Part shown: in pieces, positions 52,781 to 61,698 of the stretch | Position numbering within the stretch: the stretch's first letter is position 1 | Layout of the letters: each line of letters begins with the position of its first letter | Origin: an uncultured Tropicimonas sp. | Lineage (GTDB): Bacteria > Pseudomonadota > Alphaproteobacteria > Rhodobacterales > Rhodobacteraceae | Direction of reading: 5' to 3' | Assembly (NCBI GenBank): GCA_947497945.1 | Contig: CANMIP010000029.1 | Span: 1-64,000, forward strand | Length of the DNA: 64,000 nucleotides | Position numbers and translations under genes: made by a program | Notes under the pieces: generated by a model | Seen by the model: only the letters and a program-made list of their open reading frames with translations | What the model was told of the DNA's origin: nothing | Database searches by the model: none

Positions 52781-53117
52781 GTTCCCCGCTGTCCCGCCCG
52801 CTATTCTGAGGTTCCCGGACAGCGCGCGCTGCCTGCATCCATGCTGGCGCGCCCGAAATGGCCCCCGTTTCTGCCATGACCATCCGCTCCCGCCGGCAAA
52901 GGCCACGAAGCTGGTTCGGCCCGCCGTCTCGATGCCGGAAGCACAGGGGAGCACGGGGAGGCCGATCGCACCGGGCTTGGGCCGGGTTCTGCCCCAGCAG
53001 CCGGAGGGCGCCCGCTTGCCGATGGGGGCCGCCTGCGCTGTCGGGCCGATTGAAGCCGGGCTGATAAGGGACTAGGCTGCCGGGGAGTGTCGAAGGGCCA
53101 AAGAGCGGAGGGGAGCC
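52781..53117. other. Intergenic region upstream of malate synthase G
   Basis: This 337-bp region holds the glcB promoter by position. No coding sequence, operator palindrome or terminator with a T-run was recognised. Confidence 0.35.
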
Positions 53118-55325
53118 TTGGACGAATATGTTATGCGCGCAGGTTTGCAGGTTGAGGAAAGCCTTGCGGCGTTCGTGGAAGCGGAAGCCTTGCCCGGAAC
53201 CGGTCTCGCACCGGATGCATTCTGGGACGGGCTTGCGGATATGGTCGCGCAATTCGGGCCGCGCAATCGCGAGCTGCTGGGATTGCGGGCGAAGATCCAC
53301 CAGAAGGTCGATGCCTGGCATGTGAACAATCGCAATCAAGCCTATGATATCGATGACTATATCTCCTTCCTGAAGGAGATAGACTACCTCGTCGAGGAGC
53401 CCGCGGCCTTCGCGCTGGAGACGGAGAATGTCGACCCCGAACTGGCCCTGATCGCCGGTCCGCAGCTGGTCGTTCCGATCACCAATGCGCGCTATGCGCT
53501 GAACGCGGCCAATGCCCGCTGGGGCAGTCTCTATGACGCGCTTTACGGCACCGATGCGCTTGGCGACCTGCCCGAGGGGGCGGGATATGATCCCGAGCGC
53601 GGTGCCCGGGTCATCGCCCGGGCCAAGGCGCATCTCGACAAGGCCGTGCCACTGGCGGCGGGCCGCTGGTCGGATGTGACCGGTTTCACCTTCGATGGCG
53701 ATATTCTCGGGCTGCGGCTGGGCGAGGGTTTCACGGCACTTGCCGAGCCGGCGCGTTTCGCCGGCACTCGGCTGGCGGGCGATGGCAGCCTGCGGGAGCT
53801 GATCTTCGAAGTGCATGGGCTGCATATCCGGGTGGTGATCAACCCGGCGACCGAGGTCGGCGCGGCCGACCCGGCCGGGATTTCGGACGTGATCCTGGAA
53901 GCGGCCGTCTCCACCATCATGGACATGGAGGACAGCGTCGCCTGTGTCGACGGGCCGGACAAGGCGCAGGCCTATCGCAACTGGCTCGGGCTGATGAAGG
54001 GCGATCTTACGGAAGAGGTCTCCAAGGGCGGGCACGTCTTCACCCGCGCGCTGGAGCCGGACCTCGATTTCACCACCCCCACGGGCGGCGCTGGCCGGCT
54101 CAAGGGGCGCGCGCTGATGTTGGTGCGCAATGTCGGCCACCTGATGACGACGCCGGCGGTGCTGGAAGCCGACGGGGCGGAGATCGGGGAGGGGCTGCTC
54201 GATGCGTTGGTCTCGGTGACGATCGCGCTGCATGACCTGCGCCGCGAGGGTGGTCCGGCCAATGCGCCCGCAGGCTCGGTCTATGTCGTGAAGCCGAAGA
54301 TGCACGGTCCCGACGAGGTCGCCTTTGCCGATGACATTTTTACCCGCGTCGAGGCCATTCTCGGCCTGCCGCAGGACAGCGTGAAAATCGGCATCATGGA
54401 CGAGGAGCGCCGGACATCGGCCAATCTCGCGGCCTCGATCGCGGCGGCGAAGCGGCGTGTCTGTTTCATCAATACCGGCTTCCTCGACCGCACGGGGGAC
54501 GAGATCTCGACCGGCAACGAAGCCGGCCCGATGATGCCGAAGGGGGACATGAAACACGCGTCCTGGCTCTCGGCCTACGAGGATCGCAATGTCGATATCG
54601 GTCTGGCCTGCGGGCTGAAGGGGCGCGCGCAGATCGGCAAAGGCATGTGGGCCATGCCGGACCGGATGGCGGACATGCTGGCGCAGAAGATCGGCCACCC
54701 GCTCGCGGGCGCGAACTGTGCCTGGGTGCCAAGCCCGACGGCAGCCGTTTTGCACGCGACGCATTACCATGTCGTCGATGTCGCGAAGCGGCAGGAGGAG
54801 ATCGCGGCCGAGGGCGCCGCGGGGCCGCGTGCCTCGCTGCAGGAACTGCTGACGGTGCCGGTGCTGGCGCGGGAACTGTCGGAAGAGGAGATCGAGGCGC
54901 AGCTGGAGAATTGCTGCCAGGGGATCCTCGGCTACGTGGTTCGCTGGGTCAATCACGGGGTCGGCTGCTCCAAGGTTCCCGATATCAACGATGTCGGGCT
55001 GATGGAGGACCGGGCAACCTGCCGGATTTCGAGCCAGGCGCTGGTTAACTGGATTCACCACGGTATCGCGGACAGCGCACGGGTGATGAACGTGATGCGG
55101 GCGATGGCCGAGAAGGTGGATGCGCAGAATGCGGGCGAGCCGGATTACCGGCCAATGGCGCCGGAATATGGCGGACACGCTTTCCAGGCGGCCTGCGATC
55201 TCGTCTTCAACGATGGCACCTGGCCCTCGGGCTACACCGAGCCGACGCTGCATTACCGTCGCCGGCAGGTGAAGGCCAAGGAAGCGCGCAAGGCGGCCAA
55301 GGCGACCACCGACACGGTGCATTAG
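53118..55325 (+). CDS. glcB: Malate synthase G
   Basis: The 735-residue protein condenses glyoxylate with acetyl-CoA to malate. Family landmarks include N-A-R-Y-A-L-N-A-A-N-A-R-W-G-S-L-Y-D-A-L-Y-G-T-D, the Mg-binding V-S-T-I-M-D-M-E-D-S-V-A region, G-D-M-K-H-A-S-W-L and N-W-I-H-H-G-I. Length is normal for the G isoform. The start is a TTG at 53118 preceded by GGAGGGGAG; it lines up with the usual N-terminus, better than ATG 53133. It probably serves glyoxylate produced from glycolate, purines or two-carbon units. A terminator follows. Confidence 0.95.
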   Translation: MDEYVMRAGLQVEESLAAFVEAEALPGTGLAPDAFWDGLADMVAQFGPRNRELLGLRAKIHQKVDAWHVNNRNQAYDIDDYISFLKEIDYLVEEPAAFALETENVDPELALIAGPQLVVPITNARYALNAANARWGSLYDALYGTDALGDLPEGAGYDPERGARVIARAKAHLDKAVPLAAGRWSDVTGFTFDGDILGLRLGEGFTALAEPARFAGTRLAGDGSLRELIFEVHGLHIRVVINPATEVGAADPAGISDVILEAAVSTIMDMEDSVACVDGPDKAQAYRNWLGLMKGDLTEEVSKGGHVFTRALEPDLDFTTPTGGAGRLKGRALMLVRNVGHLMTTPAVLEADGAEIGEGLLDALVSVTIALHDLRREGGPANAPAGSVYVVKPKMHGPDEVAFADDIFTRVEAILGLPQDSVKIGIMDEERRTSANLAASIAAAKRRVCFINTGFLDRTGDEISTGNEAGPMMPKGDMKHASWLSAYEDRNVDIGLACGLKGRAQIGKGMWAMPDRMADMLAQKIGHPLAGANCAWVPSPTAAVLHATHYHVVDVAKRQEEIAAEGAAGPRASLQELLTVPVLARELSEEEIEAQLENCCQGILGYVVRWVNHGVGCSKVPDINDVGLMEDRATCRISSQALVNWIHHGIADSARVMNVMRAMAEKVDAQNAGEPDYRPMAPEYGGHAFQAACDLVFNDGTWPSGYTEPTLHYRRRQVKAKEARKAAKATTDTVH

Positions 55326-55450
55326 GGCGGTCTGCGCAGGACCGGGCTCCGGACTGAGCGGCTCGAACATGCGAAGCCTGCGGGGGAAGCCTTTGTGTTA
55401 GTGAAAGCGGCTGACGCAGCCTGCCCTTGGCGCGATTTGGAAAACTCAGG

Positions 55451-55481
55451 ACGGGCGGTGCCGGCGGCGCTGCCCGTTTTT
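55451..55481 (+). terminator. Terminator after glcB
   Basis: ACGGGC (55451-55456) pairs with GCCCGT (55472-55477), immediately followed by a run of T (55477-55481). It lies between the convergent stops of glcB and the phosphoesterase gene. Confidence 0.6.
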
Positions 55482-55504
55482 CGTGTTGCCCGCGCGAGGC
55501 GGCG

Positions 55505-56263
55505 TCAAGCTTCGAACCAGCCCGTTGCCAGGGCCCGCGCCCAGTCCGGGCGCCCGTTGGCAAGGGCAAGCTTGGCGGCGGCATCGGCGGCATAGGGCAC
55601 GGATCGGAAGGTGATGTCCCAGGCCGGACCCGCCGCGCCACCCTCCCGTCTTTCCGCGATCGCATAGGAGGCGTTTGGCGTGCCGGTCTGGACGTGATGA
55701 TGGACCGGCTGGTCATCGTCATAGCCCGGGCAGCCGACGCTGCCGGGATTGACCACAACGCGCCCATCGCGCAGGCGCAGGCAGCGCGGGATATGCGTAT
55801 GCGCGCAAAGAAAAAGGCCCGCCGTCACGTCCCGAGCCTCGGCTTCGACCTCGGCCAGGCTGGCCGGGCGGAGCTGCCCGTCCGCGCCAACCCGGTCGAG
55901 CCAGTAGCGATCGTCCCGCCGAGGTGTTCCGTGGCACAGGAAGACATCGCCGAAGAGCGTTGCCGTCGGCGGCAGCGTCGCCAGCCAGTCGAGATCCGCC
56001 CGCGTCAGCTGCTCGAAAGCGACCCGGTCGGACGGGCCCATCGCCTCGGGGCGCTGTTCGAGAAGGTGCCGGTCGTGATTGCCGCGAATGGAGGGAAAGG
56101 CACGGGCGCGCAGCAGCCGCGCGGTTTCGGCGGCGTCGAGCGGGCCGCTGAAATGGTCGCCGAGATTGACGGCCAGGGGGATGGCGCGGGCGTCCATGTC
56201 GGACAGGACGGCTTGCAGCGCGAGCGCATTGCCATGGATATCGGCGAGGATGGCGAATTTCAT
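55505..56263 (-). CDS. Calcineurin-like metallophosphoesterase (YfcE-type)
   Basis: The 252-residue protein has the motifs I-L-A-D-I-H-G-N, N-L-G-D-H-F-S-G, I-R-G-N-H-D-R, L-C-H-G-T-P and C-A-H-T-H-I-P-R, giving a full dinuclear metal site. N-P-G-S-V-G-C-P follows. It probably hydrolyses a small phosphodiester or phosphoprotein; the target is unknown. It is single and convergent with glcB. Start ATG at 56263. Confidence 0.88.
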   Translation of the reverse strand: MKFAILADIHGNALALQAVLSDMDARAIPLAVNLGDHFSGPLDAAETARLLRARAFPSIRGNHDRHLLEQRPEAMGPSDRVAFEQLTRADLDWLATLPPTATLFGDVFLCHGTPRRDDRYWLDRVGADGQLRPASLAEVEAEARDVTAGLFLCAHTHIPRCLRLRDGRVVVNPGSVGCPGYDDDQPVHHHVQTGTPNASYAIAERREGGAAGPAWDITFRSVPYAADAAAKLALANGRPDWARALATGWFEA

Positions 56264-56447
56264 GCCGGCAGGGTTTCACCATCAGCGCGGAGCAGCAAGC
56301 CCATGGCTGACCGGAGGGCGAGGTCGGGTGTGCCGCGCGGGATGCGCCGTTGCGCGCGTGGCGGTTTGGCGGTTTCCACTGTAGACCTCCGGGCAACAGT
56401 TGGAATCAGGCGCGGCGGATGGCTGCGCGCGACAAAGGAGACACCGG

Positions 56448-56876
56448 ATGGCTGGAATCAACCTGGAGAAGGCTCGGGAAATCACGGCGGCCGTGTTCGC
56501 GAAGGGGGCCGAGATGGGCCTGAAGCCGCTGACGGTGGCGGTTCTGGACACGGGCGGACATGTGATCACGCTCGAGCGTTCCGACGGGGCGAATGCGGCC
56601 GGGCCGGAGATCGCGCGCAACAAGGGGCGCGCCGCCGTGATGATGCATATCGGCGGAAAACAGTTGAAGGCGCTGTCGCAGGACACGTCCTGGTTCATGC
56701 CGTCGATGCAGGAGGCCTGCCACGGGCAGGTCTTCCCCGCACCGGGCGCGGTGCTGGTGCGCGACAGCGACGGCACGGTCGTCGGCGGGCTCGGGGTCTC
56801 GGGCGATGCCGGGCTGAACGACGCTGCCTGCGCGGTGGCAGCCCTCGAGAGCGTCGGACTTGTCGGCGAGGATTGA
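56448..56876 (+). CDS. GlcG/HbpS-like haem-binding protein family
   Basis: The 142-residue protein matches the GlcG/HbpS domain: A-V-L-D-T-G-G-H-V-I-T-L-E-R-S-D-G-A, then P-A-P-G-A-V-L-V-R-D and G-G-L-G-V-S-G-D-A-G. Members sit in glycolate and diol operons and some bind haem or cobalamin; the molecular role is poorly known. glcB lies 1.1 kb upstream with a phosphoesterase between them on the other strand. The ATG at 56448 follows AAAGGAG. Confidence 0.85.
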   Translation: MAGINLEKAREITAAVFAKGAEMGLKPLTVAVLDTGGHVITLERSDGANAAGPEIARNKGRAAVMMHIGGKQLKALSQDTSWFMPSMQEACHGQVFPAPGAVLVRDSDGTVVGGLGVSGDAGLNDAACAVAALESVGLVGED

Positions 56877-57109
56877 GGCCCACCCCGGCGCGCCCTTTCA
56901 CCGGCGTTTCGGGGGGAATACCGAAGCACAGCGCTTCGAGTGATAGCTGACACGGGCGTATCGATGACAGATCGATGCGCCGGTGTCATTCGGGGCAGGA
57001 GAGTGCTGACAGAGCACGCATGTCGGGCGTGAATTCTCTTTCCTGCAACGTGACGCTTTTTCCCGCGCCCGTATCCCGGTATCTCTGGGGGATAAAACTG
57101 CGAGGAAAC

Positions 57110-57886
57110 ATGGCGCGTCCCGTTATCGGCATCATCGGCAATCATTACCTGATCAATGACGAATACCCGTCCCATGCCGGCGGCTCGATGAACTCGGAGG
57201 CCGTGGCGGAGGTCTGTGGCGCGGTGCCGGTGGTCATCCCGGCCGATCCGCGACTTGTGTCGATCGAGGACCTGCTGGAGATCTGCGACGGGTTCCTGCT
57301 GACCGGCGGGCGGCCGAATGTCCATCCCGAGGAATATGGCGAGGCGGTCACGACGGCGCATGGCGAGTTCGACCGGGCGCGGGACGCGATCACGCTGCCG
57401 CTGATCCGGGCCTGTGTCGAGCGCGGTCAGCCCTTCTTCGGAGTCTGCCGGGGATTCCAGGAGGTCAATGTCGCAATGGGCGGGTCGCTCGACCCCGAGA
57501 TCCGGGATCTGCCCGGGCGGATGAACCATCGCATGCCGCCGGATGGGACGCTGGACGAGAAATTCGCGCTGCGCCATGTCGTGACCTTCTGCGAGGGCGG
57601 GCGGTTCCACCAGCTCTATGGAACGCGCGAGGTGATGACCAACACGCTGCACGGGCAGGGGATCAAGACACCGGGCAAACGGATCGTGATTGATGGCTAT
57701 GCGCCGGATGGCACGCCAGAGGCGATCTATGTCGAAGGGGCCGCGGGGTTCACGATGTCGGTCCAGTGGCATCCCGAATATCGGGCGGCCCGCGACCCGG
57801 TCTCGCGACCGCTTTTTGAAGCTTTTGGAGCGGCGGTGAACCGCTGGGCCGAGGGCAAGCGCGGGTCTCAGCTCAGGAGTGCCTAG
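57110..57886 (+). CDS. Class I glutamine amidotransferase-like hydrolase (PuuD type)
   Basis: The 258-residue protein resembles gamma-glutamyl-gamma-aminobutyrate hydrolase (peptidase C26): the nucleophile in F-F-G-V-C-R-G-F-Q-E-V-N and the His/Glu pair in S-V-Q-W-H-P-E-Y. It releases glutamate from a gamma-glutamyl amine, as in putrescine use. The ATG at 57110 comes after CGAGGA; an upstream frame from 56975 is rejected. It stands alone but could work with the PuuB/PuuC-like genes at 28-30.8 kb. Confidence 0.87.
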   Translation: MARPVIGIIGNHYLINDEYPSHAGGSMNSEAVAEVCGAVPVVIPADPRLVSIEDLLEICDGFLLTGGRPNVHPEEYGEAVTTAHGEFDRARDAITLPLIRACVERGQPFFGVCRGFQEVNVAMGGSLDPEIRDLPGRMNHRMPPDGTLDEKFALRHVVTFCEGGRFHQLYGTREVMTNTLHGQGIKTPGKRIVIDGYAPDGTPEAIYVEGAAGFTMSVQWHPEYRAARDPVSRPLFEAFGAAVNRWAEGKRGSQLRSA

Positions 57887-58842
57887 GTCAAACGGGGGGC
57901 GTCCCTCCCGTCGGGACAGCATCGAAGATGCTGCCCTCCCGTCGGGCGTGGCGCGCGTTCCGCGCGCATCCTGGCTCTGCCGGTGGCGCTTCCAAAACAG
58001 CATCGGCATCCGTTTCCAACGGCGCGCCTCGCCGATCCCACCCGCTGGCAAGGGGTAATTGAGCTGTGGGTGCGACCTGGCGTCCCCTGCCTGCGACTGC
58101 AGCCCCGGCGGGATCTGTGTTGAGGGCAGCGTGCATCGGCAAGAGGAGCTTGCCCAGCGGGCGCGGGTGTCCAAGCGCGATTGGAGCCTCGTCCGGCAGG
58201 ATAGGACACGCACCGCTCCATATTGGTCCCGCCGAGGTTGGAGCCAAATCTCATCTCCGTGCCACGATCCATCCGGCTTTCCTGGCGCTGGAGCCAATGC
58301 CGGGGCAACTCACCCGGTTTGTTGCATTCTGAGGATCTGCCTAAGGGTGAGAAGCATAGGCCGCGATCCCGAATGCTGCTCTGACCAGAGCTGGCTCCGC
58401 TACGGGATCAACCCAAGAGGGCAGAAAGGGTATCCCCACGGGCTCCTGGGCGCCACAAAGAGGCATCCTTTGGCGGAGCCTGCCACTTTTCCCAGAAACT
58501 GCTAGTGTCGATTGGCAGAGCGGTCACGGCCCGTCCAGAGATTCCATTCTCGCCAAGCAGCGGGAGACAGATGGCCCAGGTTGTCTTCGGACCGGTTGCA
58601 ACACCATTGGCGGCAAACAGGCGCTGCCGGTTTCCGGTTCGGAAATGTCCGCCGCAGGCCCCAATCCCGAGATCCCGCCGGGCACACCTGTCCAGACCTG
58701 GCCTGGCCATGCGCCGCACAGGAGGGAGAGCGCCTGCATCATCCGCCCCAGACACGCGCGCGCAGCGCGCGCCCGGCCCCAAACGGGTGAGATGCCGAAG
58801 GCGTCGATCCCGGAGGGGTACTCCCCGGGCCGGTCCGGGCGT
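57887..58842. other. 956-bp region without a convincing gene
   Basis: All short frames in both directions lack ribosome binding sites, family resemblance and consistent codon use. The first 80 bp form a dense hairpin/direct-repeat cluster (57903-57967). Further along are CTCTGACCAGAG near 58380 and other small palindromes. It may be a degenerate mobile element or an untranslated structured region; I recognised no transposase. Confidence 0.4.
57903..57967. repeat. Direct repeats flanking a hairpin, plus a second hairpin
   Basis: CCCTCCCGTCGGG occurs at 57903-57915 and again at 57934-57946. Between them CAGCATC-gaa-GATGCTG (57917-57933) is a perfect 7-bp hairpin. GCGCGCG-ttc-CGCGCGC (57951-57967) forms another perfect 7-bp hairpin just after. 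There is no T-run, so it is not a classic terminator. It resembles a REP- or MITE-like unit at the end of the PuuD-type gene. Confidence 0.55.
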
Positions 58843-59322
58843 TCAGGGCGCCGCGGGCCGGGACAGTTTCATCTTCCAGCGCTTGAGGTCGACGCCATGG
58901 CGGGTCGCGGTCTCGCCCTCGAGAACGATCCATCCGCGCTTCTCGAGGAAGGAACGGGCGAGATGACTTGCGAAGGTCGTCAGTGTCTCGAGCCCGGCCG
59001 CATCCGATTGCGTCAGCATGCGCTGGTAAAGCAGCTCGGCCAGGCCACTCTGCCGCGCCTCCGGACGAACGAAGAAGAAGTCGAGATGACCGTCCGAGGT
59101 GAAAGTCAAAAACCCCACGGCGCGGGCGTCGTCCCATGCGATCCAGGTCACACCCGCTTCCAGTCGCGGCGCCAGCCAGGGTTCGACGTCTTGCGTCGGC
59201 GCCCAGGCCATCGCCTGTTCGGGTGAGTAATGCCCCGCAGTGCCGTTGCGGATCGCATCGACATAAACTGACATGCAGGCCGCGGCGTCCGCAGCGCCGC
59301 CTGCGCGGATCTCCCAGCTCAT
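58843..59322 (-). CDS. GNAT-family N-acetyltransferase
   Basis: The 159-residue protein has the GNAT fold: M-S-W-E-I-R-A-G-G-A-A-D-A-A-A, the beta-4 strand H-L-D-F-F-F-V-R-P-E, the acetyl-CoA loop R-Q-S-G-L-A-E-L-L-Y and T-F-A-S-H-L-A-R-S-F-L-E-K-R-G-W. The acetyl-CoA loop lacks a strict Q/R-x2-G-x-G/A but keeps R-Q-S-G-L-A. Its ATG (59322) overlaps the kynureninase stop by 4 bp, so it is translated with kynU. An acetylation role in amino acid or aromatic-amine handling is possible but unproven. Confidence 0.85.
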   Translation of the reverse strand: MSWEIRAGGAADAAACMSVYVDAIRNGTAGHYSPEQAMAWAPTQDVEPWLAPRLEAGVTWIAWDDARAVGFLTFTSDGHLDFFFVRPEARQSGLAELLYQRMLTQSDAAGLETLTTFASHLARSFLEKRGWIVLEGETATRHGVDLKRWKMKLSRPAAP

Positions 59323-60524
59323 GTGATGATCGCTTTTACCTTGTACTCGGCGCGGTCCCACAGCTTGCCCGACATGATTTCGGCCAGGATCCCGACCGCG
59401 CCGTCGACTTCCGACTCGCCGATATAGAGCGGCGTAAAGCCGAAGCGCATGATGTCAGGAGCGCGGAAATCGCCAATCACGCCACGCGCGATCAGGGCCT
59501 GCATCGCAGCATAACCCTCCTCGAAATGGAAACTGACCTGGCTGCCGCGCGCCTCGGGATCGCGCGGAGACGCGAGGCGGAGCTGCGGACAGCGTGCCTC
59601 CACACCCGCAATGAACCGTTCGGTCAGCACTATCGAACGCGCGCGAAGGTCCTCGAAATCGACCTGCTCCCAGACATCCAGCGCCGCTTCCAGCGCGGCA
59701 AGCTGGAGCACCGGTGGGGTGCCGACACGCATGCGCGTGACCTCGAAAGCCGGGCGGTAATCATGTTCGAAGGCGAATGGCGTGGCATGGCCTTGCCAGC
59801 CCTGCAGCGCGGTTTGCGCCTGCGCGGCGTGTTTCGGCGCGACATAGATGAAGGCCGGGGCGCCGGGGCCGGCGTTGATGTACTTGTAGGTGCAGCCGGC
59901 GGCGAAATCGGCGCCGCAGCTGGCAAGGTCGACCGGCAGCGCACCGAAGGAATGTGCCAGATCCCAGATGGTTAGCGCGCCATGTTCATGTGCCGTCTCG
60001 GTCAGGGCCTTCATGTCGTGCCGCCGCCCGGTGCGATAGTCCACCTCCGTCAGCATCAGCACGGCGACCTCGTCGGAGATATGCGCCTCGACCTCTTCAG
60101 GCGCCACGGTCACAAGGCGGGTGCCATTGCCGAGTGTCTCTGCCAACCCCTGCGCCATGTAGAGATCGGAGGGGAAATTGCCGGTGTCCGAGAGGATTAC
60201 CCGCCGTTCCGGGCGGAGCGCCAGCGCCGCGGCCAGCGCCTGGTAGATCTTGATCGACAGCGTGTCGCCGACCACGACATGGCCCGGCTCGGCGCCGATC
60301 ATGGCCGCGATCCTGTCGCCCAGCCGTTCCGGCGCCAGGTGCCAGCCCGCCTTGACCCAGCCGCCGATCAGCATGTCGCGCCACTCCGGTTCCATGGCGC
60401 GGGCCACCCGGGCGGGCGTCGCAACGGGCAGGGGACCCAGCGAATTTCCGTCGAGATAGATCATGCCGTCCGGCAGGTGAAACTGGGACCGGGTCCAGTC
60501 GAAATCGGTGTGGGGCTTGGGCAT
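59319..60524 (-). CDS. kynU: Kynureninase
   Basis: The 401-residue PLP enzyme cleaves kynurenine to anthranilate and alanine. It shows Y-L-D-G-N-S-L-G-P-L-P near the N-terminus, I-W-D-L-A-H-S-F-G-A-L-P, and the PLP lysine in G-C-T-Y-K-Y-I-N-A-G-P-G-A-P-A. Length fits the family. Tryptophan dioxygenase and formamidase genes are not in the window. Start ATG at 60524; it leads the two-gene unit with the acetyltransferase. Confidence 0.95.
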   Translation of the reverse strand: MPKPHTDFDWTRSQFHLPDGMIYLDGNSLGPLPVATPARVARAMEPEWRDMLIGGWVKAGWHLAPERLGDRIAAMIGAEPGHVVVGDTLSIKIYQALAAALALRPERRVILSDTGNFPSDLYMAQGLAETLGNGTRLVTVAPEEVEAHISDEVAVLMLTEVDYRTGRRHDMKALTETAHEHGALTIWDLAHSFGALPVDLASCGADFAAGCTYKYINAGPGAPAFIYVAPKHAAQAQTALQGWQGHATPFAFEHDYRPAFEVTRMRVGTPPVLQLAALEAALDVWEQVDFEDLRARSIVLTERFIAGVEARCPQLRLASPRDPEARGSQVSFHFEEGYAAMQALIARGVIGDFRAPDIMRFGFTPLYIGESEVDGAVGILAEIMSGKLWDRAEYKVKAIIT

Positions 60525-60665
60525 TGGGACTCCGTTTCTCTTGGCGAAGTCTTGGCAGAAAGCGGCGCAATGGGCCAGAGCGGGCGGTACTGCGCGCTGC
60601 CCAAAAAACACACAGTTCGGGTGGTTTTATCGCCCCTGGAAAAACGAGCCACTCCGCCAACGAGA

Positions 60666-60693
60666 ACAGCCGCCCGGAAATGCGGGCGGCTGT
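60666..60693 (-). terminator. Terminator after the cold-shock gene
   Basis: ACAGCCGCCCG (60666-60676) pairs perfectly with CGGGCGGCTGT (60683-60693), an 11-bp stem with a 6-base loop. On the minus strand it is followed by TTCTCGTT. It lies 22 bp after the cold-shock stop. Confidence 0.7.
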
Positions 60694-60714
60694 CAGTCTT
60701 TCTGGAATCGGGAC

Positions 60715-60921
60715 TCAGATCGCCTTGAGCTCGATTGCCGAAGACCGCCCATCGCGGCCTTCGCGCAGCTCGAATTCGACCTTCATATTGTCGGCGAGGC
60801 CAGTCATTCCGGCACGCTCGACAGCTGAAATATGAACAAAAACGTCTTTTCCGCCCTCATCCGGGGCGATAAACCCGTATCCTTTGGTGGTATTGAACCA
60901 TTTCACGGTGCCGGTCGGCAT
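60715..60921 (-). CDS. Cold-shock protein (CspA family)
   Basis: The 68-residue single CSD protein has both RNA-binding motifs, K-G-Y-G-F-I and V-F-V-H-I-S. It binds single-stranded RNA/DNA as a chaperone. The ATG is at 60921. The 163-bp spacer up to the DoxX-like gene may carry a long 5' leader, common for csp mRNAs. The product is monocistronic, with its own terminator. Confidence 0.95.
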   Translation of the reverse strand: MPTGTVKWFNTTKGYGFIAPDEGGKDVFVHISAVERAGMTGLADNMKVEFELREGRDGRSSAIELKAI

Positions 60922-61084
60922 ATCCCGCGTCTCCTTCGTCTGGTCTTGCATCCGCCCGCAGAATTGCGGCGGCGTGGTCACGTCGCCGAACTGTCTCGAG
61001 AGGCTGGGCCAGTGAGTCGTGGGTGGCATCGTCACGAGGATTATGGTGACTCAGTTTTGGAACAAAACAACCCCCGAGTGTATT

Positions 61085-61693
61085 TCACCCCTTTCGCGGT
61101 CGGTCGATGCCGATCAGCCGGTCGACCGAGAGCGGTCCGGCACCGCGCAGTACAAGCGTGATCAGCACGAACATCCAGAAGGCGCGCTGGTCCATGATCA
61201 GGCTGTCGGAGGCGCGGTCGAACCAGGCGCCGATGGTGGCGGCGTCGGCATGGTGGCCGTGGATATCTGTCAGCGACTGGACGATGACGAAGCCGATCAT
61301 CCCGAGCGCGGCGAGCCGCGTGAACAGGCCGATCACGAGGAGCAGCGGCAGGAGGAACTCCGCCCAGGTCCCGGCGAGGATCACCAGCTTCTCGAAGATC
61401 GAGAATTGCGAGCTGTCATAGAGCACCGCCTCGGCCTTGACCGGGAAGATCTGAGCATAGGCGCCTGTGGACGGCGAGAAGAGGCCGAAAATGCCGTCCC
61501 CGAGCTTGGTCATCGCGGAGGCCCAGAAATACATCAGTAGCACGGCGGCGAAGGTGAAGCGCGCGAGGGTCGGCAGCGCCCAGCCCGAAAGGGCGCCGTC
61601 GATGCGGGAGAAAACCGCATTGTGGACAGAGATGGCACCGGCGGCGAGGGTCCGGGCGGAGCGGCGGTCGGGGGCGGCGGTTGCATCGGTCAT
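61085..61693 (-). CDS. DoxX-family membrane protein at the end of the bufferin operon
   Basis: The 202-residue protein has four likely membrane segments with the DoxX pattern (F-T-F-A-A-V-L-L-M-Y-F-W-A-S-A-M-T-K-L-G, then W-A-E-F-L-L-P-L-L-L-V-I-G-L-F-T-R). DoxX-like genes often accompany bufABC. The ATG at 61693 has GAGGAG upstream; a GTG at 61702 is less well spaced. Its start overlaps no gene, but bufC ends at 61699, so they are adjacent and co-transcribed. A redox or metal-handling role is inferred. Confidence 0.85.
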   Translation of the reverse strand: MTDATAAPDRRSARTLAAGAISVHNAVFSRIDGALSGWALPTLARFTFAAVLLMYFWASAMTKLGDGIFGLFSPSTGAYAQIFPVKAEAVLYDSSQFSIFEKLVILAGTWAEFLLPLLLVIGLFTRLAALGMIGFVIVQSLTDIHGHHADAATIGAWFDRASDSLIMDQRAFWMFVLITLVLRGAGPLSVDRLIGIDRPRKG

Positions 61694-61698
61694 GGGGA

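Noticed and set aside
52695-55370. 891-codon minus-strand frame opposite glcB
   Set aside because: Antisense shadow of malate synthase G with no recognisable domain.
56282-58297. 671-codon minus-strand frame over the GlcG- and PuuD-type genes
   Set aside because: Antisense to two solid genes; the part beyond 57887 has no family resemblance either.
57887-58842. Insertion sequence
   Set aside because: No transposase-like frame, terminal inverted repeats or target duplication could be found by eye.
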